From the NCBI GenBank assembly GCA_002396505.1, contig DGYA01000094.1:17383-43069 (forward strand): a DNA stretch of 25,687 nucleotides. The letters run 5' to 3'. Numbering within the stretch: position 1 is the first letter of the stretch; each line of letters starts with the position of its first letter. Source of the DNA: Cyanobacteria bacterium UBA5018. GTDB taxonomy: Bacteria; Cyanobacteriota; Cyanobacteriia; PCC-6307; Cyanobiaceae. The notes beneath the pieces are model-generated. The model had not been told where the DNA came from. It saw only the letters and a list, made by a program, of their open reading frames with translations, and did no database searches. Both the position numbers and the translations under genes were made by a program. Of the stretch, positions 15,124 to 23,563 are shown piece by piece.

Positions 15124-15290
15124 AACCGATCCATGGATTGCGGAAATCTTGGGCCGAACGGGGAAAAACAAGATAGATAAAGATTGGTTATCTGAGCGCT
15201 TGCTGAGCCCGGTTCGCTCCTGGACGGAGCTCCTTTAACTGGGTTGTTGGCTCTGGGCAGGCTTGCTCCTGGCTCCTGCTCCTACTCAAT

Positions 15291-15310
15291 ACAGCTGGCT
15301 ACAGCTGGCT
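15291..15310. repeat. 10-base direct repeat ACAGCTGGCT
   Basis: Two adjacent perfect copies of ACAGCTGGCT lie 15 bases downstream of the cbiX stop. It is a small case of the spacer repeats seen across the window. Confidence 0.65.
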
Positions 15311-15324
15311 CCAGGTGCCGCAGC

Positions 15325-16521
15325 TCAGCCGTTGCCTTTGCGCAGGGTGCGGGGCCCCAGAGGGTGGTCGGCGTGGGGATAAACCGGGTGATGGTGGTGC
15401 CCCTCGTGATGGCTGTTGGGATCCTGATGCCCCTCGTGATGGTGGTGCCCTTCGTGATCGTGATAGGCATCGCCACTGCCCCCGCTTGAATCTGGAGCCA
15501 CGGCGGCAAGGGGTAGCGGCAGGCCATCGGGTTGGCAGGCACCGGTGCACTCGTTTTCACAGAGGTTGCAACTCTCCGGCAAGCCCTCCACGTGGTGATG
15601 GTGACTGTGCTGGGGTGCCCCCACCTCGGTTTCAAAGCCGAGCACCTGGGCCCGGTATTTGCACAGGGAGCAGTTCATGTTGGTGTCGCCGCGGATTATC
15701 TCCTCAACCCGTTCCACGAAGGTGTCGAGCACGCCGGGAGCCTGGGCCAAATAGCCGGCTTGCACGAAGCAGAGCTCGGGATGGTCGGCCGCCACCCGCT
15801 CCGTGTGTTGGCGGATGCGACTCACCAACACCCCAGAGAAGAGGAAGTAGGGGAACACCAGCAGGCGCCGGAAGCCCAGCTTGACGGCGTGGCGCAGGCC
15901 TGGCTCCACTAAGGGGAAGGTGACTCCCGAGTAGACGGTCTCCCCCCAGCCAAAGCCAAAACCCTCCACCAGCATCCGGGTCACCTTGGCCACATTGGAG
16001 TTGGCATCGGGGTCTGAGGAGCCGCGGCCCACCACCACCAGCAGGGTCTCGTGCAGGGGCACTGGTTCCTGGCCTGAGGCCAGGGCCTGCTGATCGTCCC
16101 GCTCGATCGCCTCCCGCAGGCGCTGGCCGGCCGCCTGGATCATTTTTAGGTCCACCCCCAGTTCACGGCCGTAATCAACCCGGATACCGGTTTCAGCGGC
16201 CCAGGTGTTCAGTACCGAGGGGATGTCGTTTTTGGCATGACCTGCGGCGAACAGCATCGCAGGCACCGCCAGAATGTGTTGTACTCCTTGGGCCCTGAGC
16301 GCTTCCAGGCCGTCGCGCAGGATCGGCTGGGCAAATTCCAGGTAGCCGTACTCCAGGGGCAGCGGCTGCAACCTTTGGCGTAGGGCCCCAGCCAGCTCGG
16401 CAAACTCGGCCACCGCCAGGCGATTGCGACTGCCGTGGCCGCAGATCAGCAGGCCGAGGCGGCCAGCGGCCGCTTCGCTCAACAGGGGAAGGGGGTCGGA
16501 ATTACCAGGAGCCGGATGCAT
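15325..16521 (-). CDS. cbiX: Sirohydrochlorin chelatase, long CbiX type
   Basis: Inserts cobalt (or another divalent metal) into sirohydrochlorin, an early step to cobalamin or sirohaem. The 398-residue product has two chelatase repeats. The first carries the catalytic His29 (ICGHGSR) and His95 (AAGHAKNDIP). In the second, the matching position is Arg166 (VVGRGSSDPDANSN), as is usual when only one half is active. MNCSLC at 282-287 fits the MxCxxC iron-sulfur motif described in Bacillus CbiX, followed by HSHHHH at 305-310. A second cluster, C318-C321-C325-C329, and a tail with 15 His between 354 and 386 follow; these may store or deliver metal. The ATG at 16521 is used, as the frame upstream offers only a TTG. 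No other cobalamin gene is in the window. Confidence 0.9.
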   Translation of the reverse strand: MHPAPGNSDPLPLLSEAAAGRLGLLICGHGSRNRLAVAEFAELAGALRQRLQPLPLEYGYLEFAQPILRDGLEALRAQGVQHILAVPAMLFAAGHAKNDIPSVLNTWAAETGIRVDYGRELGVDLKMIQAAGQRLREAIERDDQQALASGQEPVPLHETLLVVVGRGSSDPDANSNVAKVTRMLVEGFGFGWGETVYSGVTFPLVEPGLRHAVKLGFRRLLVFPYFLFSGVLVSRIRQHTERVAADHPELCFVQAGYLAQAPGVLDTFVERVEEIIRGDTNMNCSLCKYRAQVLGFETEVGAPQHSHHHHVEGLPESCNLCENECTGACQPDGLPLPLAAVAPDSSGGSGDAYHDHEGHHHHEGHQDPNSHHEGHHHHPVYPHADHPLGPRTLRKGNG

Positions 16522-16624
16522 GGCCAAATGCGCTTGAAAAGGACCCTATCGCTGCAAAACCGCCCGACGACTGCCGGCCGCATTTCAGGCCACTCCCAGC
16601 CAGGCGCCGCGGCAGCCCATCCAG

Positions 16625-16738
16625 GTGCCGCAGCCGCCCACTAAGACAGCGGCCGACTAACGAGACAGCAGCCGTTCAGCGAGACCGCAGCCACCCAGCA
16701 AGACAGAGGTCGCCTAGCGAGCAAGCAGGCGCTTAGCG
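16625..16738. repeat. Six-copy 19-base tandem array
   Basis: Units of exactly 19 bases start at 16625, 16644, 16663, 16682, 16701 and 16720; the second is AGACAGCGGCCGACTAACG. A seventh decays after 16739. It fills the spacer between the divergent cbiX and hli genes, well upstream of the hli promoter. The rest of 16522-16900 holds no gene that can be supported. Confidence 0.85.
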
Positions 16739-16909
16739 AGAAAACAGCAGCCGCGTGGCAGAGCAGCCCATCCGAACAAGCGCCTGCGGCAATAGAGCAG
16801 CGCACCCCGCCACCAGCCGAAGACGCCGGCCGAAGACACGGACCAAAGACACCGGCGGCCTGGGACAAATGCTGAAATCCGCACCCTTGACCGCCTCCAG
16901 GTCAAGCCT

Positions 16910-16940
16910 TTGACAATCTTTGTTACATTAGTTTGGTAAT
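16910..16940 (+). promoter_or_regulatory. hli promoter with a possible RpaB (HLR1-like) half-site
   Basis: A perfect -35 box TTGACA at 16910-16915 is followed by GGTAAT at 16935-16940, a 19-base spacer, slightly long. GTTACATT at 16922-16929 matches one half of the HLR1 motif bound by RpaB at high-light genes. TTGACAAT at 16910 is a second half-site with one mismatch, but 12 bases away rather than the usual 10. The position just before an hli gene fits light-stress control. Confidence 0.5.
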
Positions 16941-16955
16941 TCGTTGCAATTCGCC

Positions 16956-17159
16956 GTGACCCGTTCCTCCCAGGCGGACGCCAGCTGGTTTGAGAACGCC
17001 GCCGCCGCTCAGATCCATGCCGAACAGCTGCGGGCAGCCGAACTGTTTAACGGTCGTGCCGCCATGCTCGGCTTTGTGATCGGGGTGCTCACCGAGGCCC
17101 TTACCGGCCAGGGCATACTTCACCAGATCGGTCTGGGCACCTTGCTGAGCCAGGGTTGA
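16956..17159 (+). CDS. hli: High light-inducible protein (single-helix CAB-like)
   Basis: A small thylakoid protein of the Hli/Scp group, which binds chlorophyll and carotenoid and protects photosystem assembly under light stress. The 67-residue product has the family motif ELFNGRAAMLGFV at 29-41, with Glu29, Asn32 and Arg34 as pigment and helix-pair residues. One membrane helix runs from about 36 to 50, and EALTGQGILHQIG is the typical tail. The start is either a TTG at 16944 or the GTG at 16956; the GTG is chosen because homologues have a short charged leader of similar length. Neither has a clear ribosome binding site. A TTGACA promoter and a light-response half-site lie just upstream. It stands alone, divergent from cbiX. 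Confidence 0.92.
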   Translation: MTRSSQADASWFENAAAAQIHAEQLRAAELFNGRAAMLGFVIGVLTEALTGQGILHQIGLGTLLSQG

Positions 17160-17210
17160 TCCCCAGGCGGACTCTCAGGCGAGAATGGCTCAACAGAATG
17201 GCCGCGAGAG

Positions 17211-17260
17211 CATGGCCCCAGGGTTGGCATGGCCCCAAAATTGACATGGGCTCAGCGGGT
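17211..17260. repeat. 17-base repeats with CATGGCCCCA
   Basis: CATGGCCCCA starts at 17211 and 17228, and a decayed copy (CATGGGCTCA) at 17245, giving a 17-base period. It lies in the 17160-17355 spacer, which holds no gene. Confidence 0.6.
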
Positions 17261-17355
17261 CTAGTCCCTCTGCTGCCGCAGCATCTGGTCTATCCATCCC
17301 TATTAGCCAACTCCTGCTAGCCCATTCCTCCAGCCCCTTGTCTTTCTAGTAATTC

Positions 17356-18012
17356 ATGGTCCTGCGGCTGCCGCCCTTTCAGCCCCTGCCGGCCCCAGAT
17401 CCGGCCCAGCCCTTGCTGGAGCTAGCCCTGGCCCAGCTACATCCCACCCAGCTATGTGTCGGCTTGGCGGAGGTTCGCAGTCGACAGAGAGACTTCGGCG
17501 AGGAATCCAGCCAAGAGCGCCGCAGCTATCTGCTCAGCAAGCCCGTGCCCCTAGCCCGCAGTGCCAAGGGCGAAGTGTGGATGATCGACCGCCATCACCG
17601 GTTACGGGCCCTGTTGGAGCTGGAACCGGCGGCCAGGGCCTTTGGCTATGTGGTCTTGGAGGTAGCCAGCGAGGATCCAAAGCTGGTGCTGGAGGAATTG
17701 CAACTGCGGGGTTGGCTCTACCTACACGATGGTCGCGGCGTCGGTCCAATGCTCCCTGCTGCCCTGCCCCCCAACCTGCTGGGCCTGCAGGACGATCCCT
17801 TTCGCTCCCTGGTTTGGAAACTGAAGAAGGAGGGGGTGATCGCAGCGGCTCCCTTGATCCCCTTCCATGAATTTCGCTGGGGGGCTTGGCTGCGTAGCCG
17901 CTCCCTGCCGCCGTTTAGTTCCCTGCACCTAGAGCCGGCTTTGCCGGCGGCGCGCACCTTGGCCCGTTCCCGATCAGCTGCCCATCTGGCCGGTTGGCAG
18001 GGGCCAAGCTGA
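17356..18012 (+). CDS. ParB-like nuclease-fold protein
   Basis: A 218-residue soluble protein resembling the putative ParB-like nuclease family (ParBc_2 type). The conserved opening LALAQLHPTQLCVGLAEVRSR is at 23-43, then LLSKPVPLARSAKGEVWMIDRHHRLRALLE at 59-88 in continuous order. Within it, DRHHR at 78-82 matches the ParB D/E-R-x-x-R box and is the likely nucleotide site. The rest (100-190) is specific to this family, and the Ala/Arg tail looks unstructured. There is no partner ParA and no DNA-binding helix-turn-helix, so it is unlikely to be a chromosome segregation ParB. Other proteins with this box bind CTP or ATP, or act as sulfiredoxins. The ATG at 17356 is the first start in the frame. 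UspA follows 40 bases later. Confidence 0.75.
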   Translation: MVLRLPPFQPLPAPDPAQPLLELALAQLHPTQLCVGLAEVRSRQRDFGEESSQERRSYLLSKPVPLARSAKGEVWMIDRHHRLRALLELEPAARAFGYVVLEVASEDPKLVLEELQLRGWLYLHDGRGVGPMLPAALPPNLLGLQDDPFRSLVWKLKKEGVIAAAPLIPFHEFRWGAWLRSRSLPPFSSLHLEPALPAARTLARSRSAAHLAGWQGPS

Positions 18013-18052
18013 GCAAAGGTGATCAAGATTGGCCTGAGCGCGGCTAACTGCG

Positions 18053-18499
18053 ATGAGCTTCAGCCACCTGCTGGTCGCCATTGATGGCTCCGAACTATCT
18101 GATCAGGCGGTAGCCAGGGCAGTGGATCTGGCCCGCAGCCTGGGGGCTCGGATCACCTTCTTCCACGCTGATCCAGGCCTGCCAGGGTTGTTGGGCGGTT
18201 TTGGCGAGCAGCTGGACCCCAACACCCTGGAGCTGCTGATAAGCGCCAGCCAGCGGCAGGGTGACAGGATTTTGGCTGCCGCCCGGGCTCAGGCGGCAGC
18301 CGCCGGCATCGATGCCGCCATTGAGAGCGGTATCAATCCGCTGCCCCATGAAGCGATCCTGGCGGCGGCGCAGCGATGTGCAGCTGATTTGATCGTGATG
18401 GCCAGCCATGGCAGGCGAGGCCTAAGTGCCCTGTTTTTGGGCAGCGAAACCCAGAAGGTGCTCACCGGTAGCCCCTTGCCAGTGTTGGTGGTGCGCTAA
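18053..18499 (+). CDS. Universal stress protein, UspA family
   Basis: A 148-residue single-domain cytoplasmic protein. Asp11 in LLVAIDGSE and the C-terminal motif ASHGRRGLSALFLGS (117-131) fit the ATP-binding type of the family (G/A-2x-G-9x-G-S), so it probably binds ATP. PLPVLVVR closes the last strand. Such proteins dimerise and act in stress survival; the specific trigger cannot be read from the sequence. It starts 40 bases after the ParB-like gene on the same strand and may be co-transcribed. Downstream, 18500-18545 holds a loose repeat of GTGCGTTGA units. Confidence 0.92.
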   Translation: MSFSHLLVAIDGSELSDQAVARAVDLARSLGARITFFHADPGLPGLLGGFGEQLDPNTLELLISASQRQGDRILAAARAQAAAAGIDAAIESGINPLPHEAILAAAQRCAADLIVMASHGRRGLSALFLGSETQKVLTGSPLPVLVVR

Positions 18500-18569
18500 T
18501 AGGGGGTTGTGGTGCGTTGAGCGGAGATAGGGGTGCGTTGAATCAGATGCTGGAACCGGGTGGGTCTAC

Positions 18570-18881
18570 TCAGGGATCTCGGGGGGGATCCTGGCGCTCT
18601 GGTGGCGGTGGAGCTTGACTGGGCCGCCGGCCCAAGCGCTGGCGGTGGTGATACTCGCTCTCGGGGCTGGCCTGCTGTAGTTCTCGGATTGACTCGATCG
18701 CCAGACCGGCCAGGCCACCTCCCAGCCCCAACAGCAAAAGTTGCCAGAACATCCGATCTGGCGGCAATTGCACCGGAGTGTTCTGGATCACCAGCAGCAA
18801 TAGCCCCGCCAACACCAGGCCGGCACTACCGCCAATCAGGGCGGCAGCCACTACACGCCTCGGCTGGATTGGACGGCTCAT
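18570..18881 (-). CDS. Small membrane protein coupled to the RND pump
   Basis: A 103-residue protein with two predicted membrane helices, at about 9-33 and 45-62, joined by a short polar turn. A charged, Pro-rich tail follows (63-103, ending in PPPPERQDPPRDP). With basic residues before the first helix, both ends are expected in the cytoplasm. I do not recognise the family. Its ATG overlaps the stop of the RND pump gene in the sequence ATGA (18878-18881), so translation is probably coupled. This placement suggests a small accessory or regulatory subunit, as seen with AcrZ and AcrB, but no sequence similarity to AcrZ is claimed. Confidence 0.75.
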   Translation of the reverse strand: MSRPIQPRRVVAAALIGGSAGLVLAGLLLLVIQNTPVQLPPDRMFWQLLLLGLGGGLAGLAIESIRELQQASPESEYHHRQRLGRRPSQAPPPPERQDPPRDP

Positions 18882-21800
18882 CTGGACTCAGCTGGCTGGA
18901 GCCACTGTTTCATAACTACAAAAAACACTGGCACCACAAACAGCGATAACAGGGTGGCCACCAACAGGCCGCCAAATACCACCGTGCCCAAAGAAGCCTG
19001 GCTGCGGGCCCCGGCACCGGATGCCAGCACTAGGGGCAGAAAACCGAACAAAGAGGAGATGGCGGTCATCACAATCGGCCGCAGCCGAGACTGGGCAGCC
19101 TGTTGGGCCGCTGCTAGGGCGCCCATGCCCTGGTCCATGCGCTGGTTGGCTAGATCGACAATCAAGATGCCGTTCTTGGCCGCCAGGCCGATCAGCATCA
19201 CCAGTCCCACTTGGGCATAGATATTGAGTACTTCGCCGCGGAGTGCCAAAAACAGCAGGGCCCCGAGCATGGCGGTGGGCACCGTCATCAAAATAATCAG
19301 CGGGTCACTGTAGCTTTCGTACTGGGCGGCAAGCACCAGGTAAACCACAATAATTCCCATGGCGAAAATAGCGATCGCCAGGGCGCCAGCTTTTATCTCC
19401 TCCCGCGAGATACCCGTCCAGTCAAAGTTAATGCCCTGGAGATTGAGCTGCTGAAATATCTGTTGCATTCCTTTAATCGCCTGACCAGAGCTCTTGCCCG
19501 GAGCCGGGGAACCCTCCAATTTTATTGATCTGTATAGGTTGAAGTGCGGAATCACCGAGGGGCCCGTGATCGGCTCAACACTGATAAATTCCGATAGGGG
19601 TATTGGAGCACCGCTGGCATCAGCAATCGAGAGCTCGTCTAGCCGCTGGGGAGTGGAGCGGGGCCCGTCATCTGCCTGGAGATAAATGCGTCGCACCTTG
19701 CCCTCTTGGAAGGTGTCATTCACATAGGCGCCGCCAAAGTTAATGCTGAGGGTTTGCATGGCCTTGCCGTAGTCGATACCCAGCGATGCCAGCCGATCGC
19801 GATCTACTTTAATGTTTAGCTGGGGCGATTCAGGGCTAAACTGTGTGTACACATTGGTGAACTCGCCTGTGGCATTGGCATCGGCGATCAGCCTGCCAGC
19901 GGCAGCGTAGAAATCTGGAACGCTGAGGCTGCCGCCGCTGCGATCCAGCAGTTGAAACTCAAACCCCCCGGAGGCTCCATAACCCGGAATCGAGGGGGGT
20001 TCGACCACAAATACACGGGCTTGATCAATGGAGGCAAGCTTGTTATTCAGTCGCCTCACAATTTCCTGCATAGTCTGACCCGGACCGCTGCGCTCTTGCC
20101 AGTTCTTGGTTCCAAAGAAGAACAGACCTCTGTTAGGCGCATTGCCATCCAAGCTGAACCCCGAGAACACCGCAGCGGCCTCAATCGAGGGTTCCTGGCG
20201 CAGCAGCTCCGCCACGCGGCGATTGGTGGCTCGGGTGCCCTCCTCCGAGCCACCATCTGGGGCCTGCAGGATGCCAATCGCGTAGCCCTGGTCCTCCACG
20301 GGCACAAAACCGGAAGGGATCGAGCCAAAGGCAACCCCGGTGAGCACCACCCCCACTGCCAAACCTGCCATCACCAGCCGGCGGTGACTTAACACCCAGC
20401 CCAGGCCGCCGCTGTAGCCGCCCTCCAATTTGGCATAGAAAACATTAAAGCGGCTAAAGATAACTGGGGTGAACCAACCGATGGCGCTGCCGATACCACT
20501 GAATAACAGCACCTTTGCCGGCGACTCCAGATCAGCAATGACAATGCTCACCAGAGCTGAAGCCAGCAGAAAGGGCCCCAGCAAGGATCGACCGCTGGCC
20601 AGGCTGAGGCCATAGCCGAGCAGCCCGCCCACGGCCACCACCGCCAGGGCGCCAAGGGCACCACCGCCCAGCAACAGCCCATAGCAAAAGCCCAGGGCCA
20701 GGCCCGCCCAGGTGTAGGTGTACCTGCTGGGGGGATTGCCCTCCTGGGCCAGCAGCAGCGCCGAGAGCATCGGGGAGAAGCTGATGGCATTAAACGTGGA
20801 GATCGCTATAGCAAAAATAATCGTGGCTGCAAATTGCTTGTAGATCGTGCCGGTGGCGCCCGGGAAGAAGAGCACAGGCAAAAATACTGCGAATAGCACC
20901 AGAGATGTGGCCAAGACTGCAGCAAACAGCTCATCCATGGTGGCTTTGGCCGCCTGGAGAGCCGAGAGACCCTCGGCCTTCTTGGTGGAGGTGTCTTCAA
21001 TTACCGTGATGGCGTCATCCACCACCAGGCCCGTGGCCAATACCAGGCCAAACAAGGTGAGCTGGTTTAGCGAAAATCCAAATAGTTTAACGAAGGCAAA
21101 GGTACCTATCAGGGCCACTGGAATCGCGATTGCCGGCACAAGAGTGGCCTTCCAGTCTTGCAAAAATAGAAACAGAATCAGCACCACGAGCACAATAGCG
21201 TCTCGCAAGGAATTAGAAACCCCTTGGATAGAGGCGCGGACAAAGTCGGTGATGTCATAGATCTTCTCCACCTTCATACCCGGCGGGAGCTCGCTACGAA
21301 ACTGCTCGATCACCTGCTTGACCCCCTGGGAGACATCCAGGGCATTGCTGCCACTGAGCTGGTAGATCGCCAGGCCCACCGAGGGCACTCCCTGCATGTC
21401 GGTGGCGCTCACGTCGTAGGTTTCGCCACCAAGGCTGACTCGGCCCACATCCTTCAGGCGCACCAAGGCGCCATCGCTGGTATTTTTAAGCACCAGATTT
21501 TCAAATTCTTCACTGGTGGTAAGTCGCCCCTGCAATTGAATTGTGAAGGTATAGCTTTGACCGGCAGGAGCTGGGGCGCCACCGATGCGGCCGGCGGGCA
21601 CCAGACGATTCTGACTGTTTAGAGCCGCTTGCACATCCGCTGGGCTGAGATTATGCATGCTGAGCTTGTCAGGATCCAGCCAGATGCGAACCGCCAACTT
21701 GCGATTACCAAAATAGACAACATCCCCAACCCCCTTTACCCGTTTTATTTCATCAGTGAGGCCTTGATCAATCAGGCCGCTGATGGTTTCAATGCTGAAG

Positions 21801-22255
21801 GGGTTTTCCCCGTCGGTATTGCCTACGTTATATACCAGTAGGATTGACGTGGATGCCTTGGTGACAGTGACCCCAGCTTGGCGCACCTCCGCAGGTAACT
21901 GGGGTTCGGCCAGGGCCACCCGATTTTGCACATTTACCTGATTGATATCGCCATTGGTGCCGCTAGCAAAAGAGACAGTGATGGAACTGCTGCCATCCGC
22001 CGCGCTATTGGAGGTGATGAACTCCATGTTCTCCACCCCATTGATCTGTTGTTCGAGCACGTTGGTGACCCCCTGCTCCACGCTCACAGCGTCGGCACCC
22101 GTATAGCGAGCACTCACTTTCACCGTGGGGGGTGCAATATCAGGCAGGCTTTCAATCGGCAGTATTGGCAGGGCAATAAGCCCCGCGATCACGATTAGCA
22201 GGCTACAGACCGTAGTTAAAACGGGGCGGGTAATGAAAGTGTTTGATGCAGACAT
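18878..22255 (-). CDS. RND multidrug efflux pump, AcrB/HAE1 type
   Basis: A proton-driven inner-membrane pump that exports drugs or other hydrophobic compounds with an adaptor and an outer-membrane channel. The 1125-residue product has the family start (FITRPVLTTVCSLLIVIAGL), the two periplasmic halves, Asp413-Asp414 in TM4 (GLVVDDAITVIED) and Lys1027 in TM10 (LAAKNGILIVDLANQ), the proton relay. It is about 75 residues longer than AcrB. The excess falls at about 512-600, where AcrB has a short polar link between TM6 and TM7, and forms about three or four extra hydrophobic segments. The gene follows the adaptor by three bases and overlaps the small membrane protein gene. No TolC-like gene is in the window, so the channel is probably encoded elsewhere. 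Confidence 0.95.
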   Translation of the reverse strand: MSASNTFITRPVLTTVCSLLIVIAGLIALPILPIESLPDIAPPTVKVSARYTGADAVSVEQGVTNVLEQQINGVENMEFITSNSAADGSSSITVSFASGTNGDINQVNVQNRVALAEPQLPAEVRQAGVTVTKASTSILLVYNVGNTDGENPFSIETISGLIDQGLTDEIKRVKGVGDVVYFGNRKLAVRIWLDPDKLSMHNLSPADVQAALNSQNRLVPAGRIGGAPAPAGQSYTFTIQLQGRLTTSEEFENLVLKNTSDGALVRLKDVGRVSLGGETYDVSATDMQGVPSVGLAIYQLSGSNALDVSQGVKQVIEQFRSELPPGMKVEKIYDITDFVRASIQGVSNSLRDAIVLVVLILFLFLQDWKATLVPAIAIPVALIGTFAFVKLFGFSLNQLTLFGLVLATGLVVDDAITVIEDTSTKKAEGLSALQAAKATMDELFAAVLATSLVLFAVFLPVLFFPGATGTIYKQFAATIIFAIAISTFNAISFSPMLSALLLAQEGNPPSRYTYTWAGLALGFCYGLLLGGGALGALAVVAVGGLLGYGLSLASGRSLLGPFLLASALVSIVIADLESPAKVLLFSGIGSAIGWFTPVIFSRFNVFYAKLEGGYSGGLGWVLSHRRLVMAGLAVGVVLTGVAFGSIPSGFVPVEDQGYAIGILQAPDGGSEEGTRATNRRVAELLRQEPSIEAAAVFSGFSLDGNAPNRGLFFFGTKNWQERSGPGQTMQEIVRRLNNKLASIDQARVFVVEPPSIPGYGASGGFEFQLLDRSGGSLSVPDFYAAAGRLIADANATGEFTNVYTQFSPESPQLNIKVDRDRLASLGIDYGKAMQTLSINFGGAYVNDTFQEGKVRRIYLQADDGPRSTPQRLDELSIADASGAPIPLSEFISVEPITGPSVIPHFNLYRSIKLEGSPAPGKSSGQAIKGMQQIFQQLNLQGINFDWTGISREEIKAGALAIAIFAMGIIVVYLVLAAQYESYSDPLIILMTVPTAMLGALLFLALRGEVLNIYAQVGLVMLIGLAAKNGILIVDLANQRMDQGMGALAAAQQAAQSRLRPIVMTAISSLFGFLPLVLASGAGARSQASLGTVVFGGLLVATLLSLFVVPVFFVVMKQWLQPAESR

Positions 22256-22258
22256 GAA

Positions 22259-23368
22259 TCAACGCCCTTCCTGAGCCGATGCCACCGCAACCGCCGTGCC
22301 GTGGCGCAGGTTTAGCAGCTGACTGGTGATGATCACATCGCCCGGAGACAGACCTGAAAGCACTGGATAGCGGCTATTGGCAATGGGGCCAAGCGCTACC
22401 CGAGTTTGGATGGCATAGCTGCGATCCGCCGGCAGTTGTTTCAATGCCTCCGGTTTTATTTGGCCTGGGTTGCGTTGCAGATCCGCCAGTTTACCGAGCT
22501 TAAATACATAGCTTTGCCCAGAACCCTGGATGATGGCAGCCACCGGTACCGACAGCTGGGATCGCTGATTGAGCACCACCCGACTACGCAGCCTGAGGCC
22601 GTTACGTAGCTCGCCACTAGGGTTGGCGATCTCCGCCTTTACCAGCAGCATCTGATCGCCGGCCTTGATGCTGGGATCGATCGAGGTCACCTTGGCGCGG
22701 GCTAGCTCCCGGTTGGAATCCGGATCGCTCAGCAATACAGTTTGCCCCAGTTGCAGCCTGTTGCGCACTTTTGCCGGCACATCTATACGCACAAATAGCC
22801 GTTGGTTAAGGATCAAGCTCGTCAAGGGATCGCCTGCCTTGATTACATCGCCACGCTTCACCTTTAGGTCGCCAATTTCTCCCTGAATCGGCGCGCGCAG
22901 GTCTTTGTAGGCCAGATCAGCTTCGCGGGCCTTGAGGTCAGCGCTGGTTTCGATCAGGCGTTGGCGAATCTCGTCCCGCTGGATGGCGCTGGCGGCACCG
23001 GCATTAACCAGAAACTGAAAGCGTTCATAGTTGAGGCGGTCCTTGGAGCGGGCCGCCCGCAGGCTGGCCACCTCCGCCTGCAGCTGACTCTGATCGAGCA
23101 CCACCAGCAGTTGGCCGGCCCGCACCAGATCACCCTGTTGCACCAGCAACTGCTCGATGCGGCCGCCGGCCTGGGCGGCCAGCTGCACTTTTTCCACGGC
23201 TTCCAAGCTGCCGATGCTGCCCACCTGTTCGGCAAACAGAGCCGGCTCGGCTAGGGCGGTGCTAACCGGCAGCGGCGGCCTCAGCTTGGGCGGCTGGCGA
23301 CAGGCTGCCAGCAGGCTGGAGGCTGCCAGCAGCGGCAACAGGACCGAAACGTAGCTGCTGGCGCGCAA
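22259..23368 (-). CDS. RND efflux adaptor lipoprotein, AcrA/HlyD family
   Basis: The periplasmic adaptor that links the pump to its outer-membrane channel. The 369-residue product begins with a lipoprotein signal: a hydrophobic stretch at 8-20 and a lipobox LAAC ending at Cys23. The lipoyl halves flank a hairpin: QLAAQAGGRIEQLLVQQGDLVRAGQ (about 62-86), the helical arm at about 95-150, then DLRAPIQGEIGDLKVKRGDVI. The beta-barrel domain and membrane-proximal domain follow. The start is a TTG at 23368, the only start codon near the signal; its ribosome binding site is weak. It is the first gene of the operon, followed by the pump after three bases. Its promoter should lie in 23369-23460, but none is clear. 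Confidence 0.93.
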   Translation of the reverse strand: MRASSYVSVLLPLLAASSLLAACRQPPKLRPPLPVSTALAEPALFAEQVGSIGSLEAVEKVQLAAQAGGRIEQLLVQQGDLVRAGQLLVVLDQSQLQAEVASLRAARSKDRLNYERFQFLVNAGAASAIQRDEIRQRLIETSADLKAREADLAYKDLRAPIQGEIGDLKVKRGDVIKAGDPLTSLILNQRLFVRIDVPAKVRNRLQLGQTVLLSDPDSNRELARAKVTSIDPSIKAGDQMLLVKAEIANPSGELRNGLRLRSRVVLNQRSQLSVPVAAIIQGSGQSYVFKLGKLADLQRNPGQIKPEALKQLPADRSYAIQTRVALGPIANSRYPVLSGLSPGDVIITSQLLNLRHGTAVAVASAQEGR

Positions 23369-23463
23369 AGCAAGGGATTCTGTTGAGTCAATTTTTAAGG
23401 GTTAAATGCACGATTGATGCTTCCTCGTCGTCGAGTTGAAACAAAGGCGCTGCTGGGCAACCA

Positions 23464-23528
23464 CTGCCCGGAACCACTTCCCGGAACCACGGCCCGGAAC
23501 CGCTGCACGGAACCAATGCCCGGCGGGG
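23464..23528. repeat. 13-base tandem array with CCCGGAACCA
   Basis: Units of 13 bases start at 23464, 23477, 23490 and 23503 (first: CTGCCCGGAACCA), with a degenerate fifth at 23516. It lies in the spacer between the efflux operon and feoA. Confidence 0.85.
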
Positions 23529-23563
23529 AGCAGCAGCGCCAAAGCCGCCACAGCCGCGATCCC

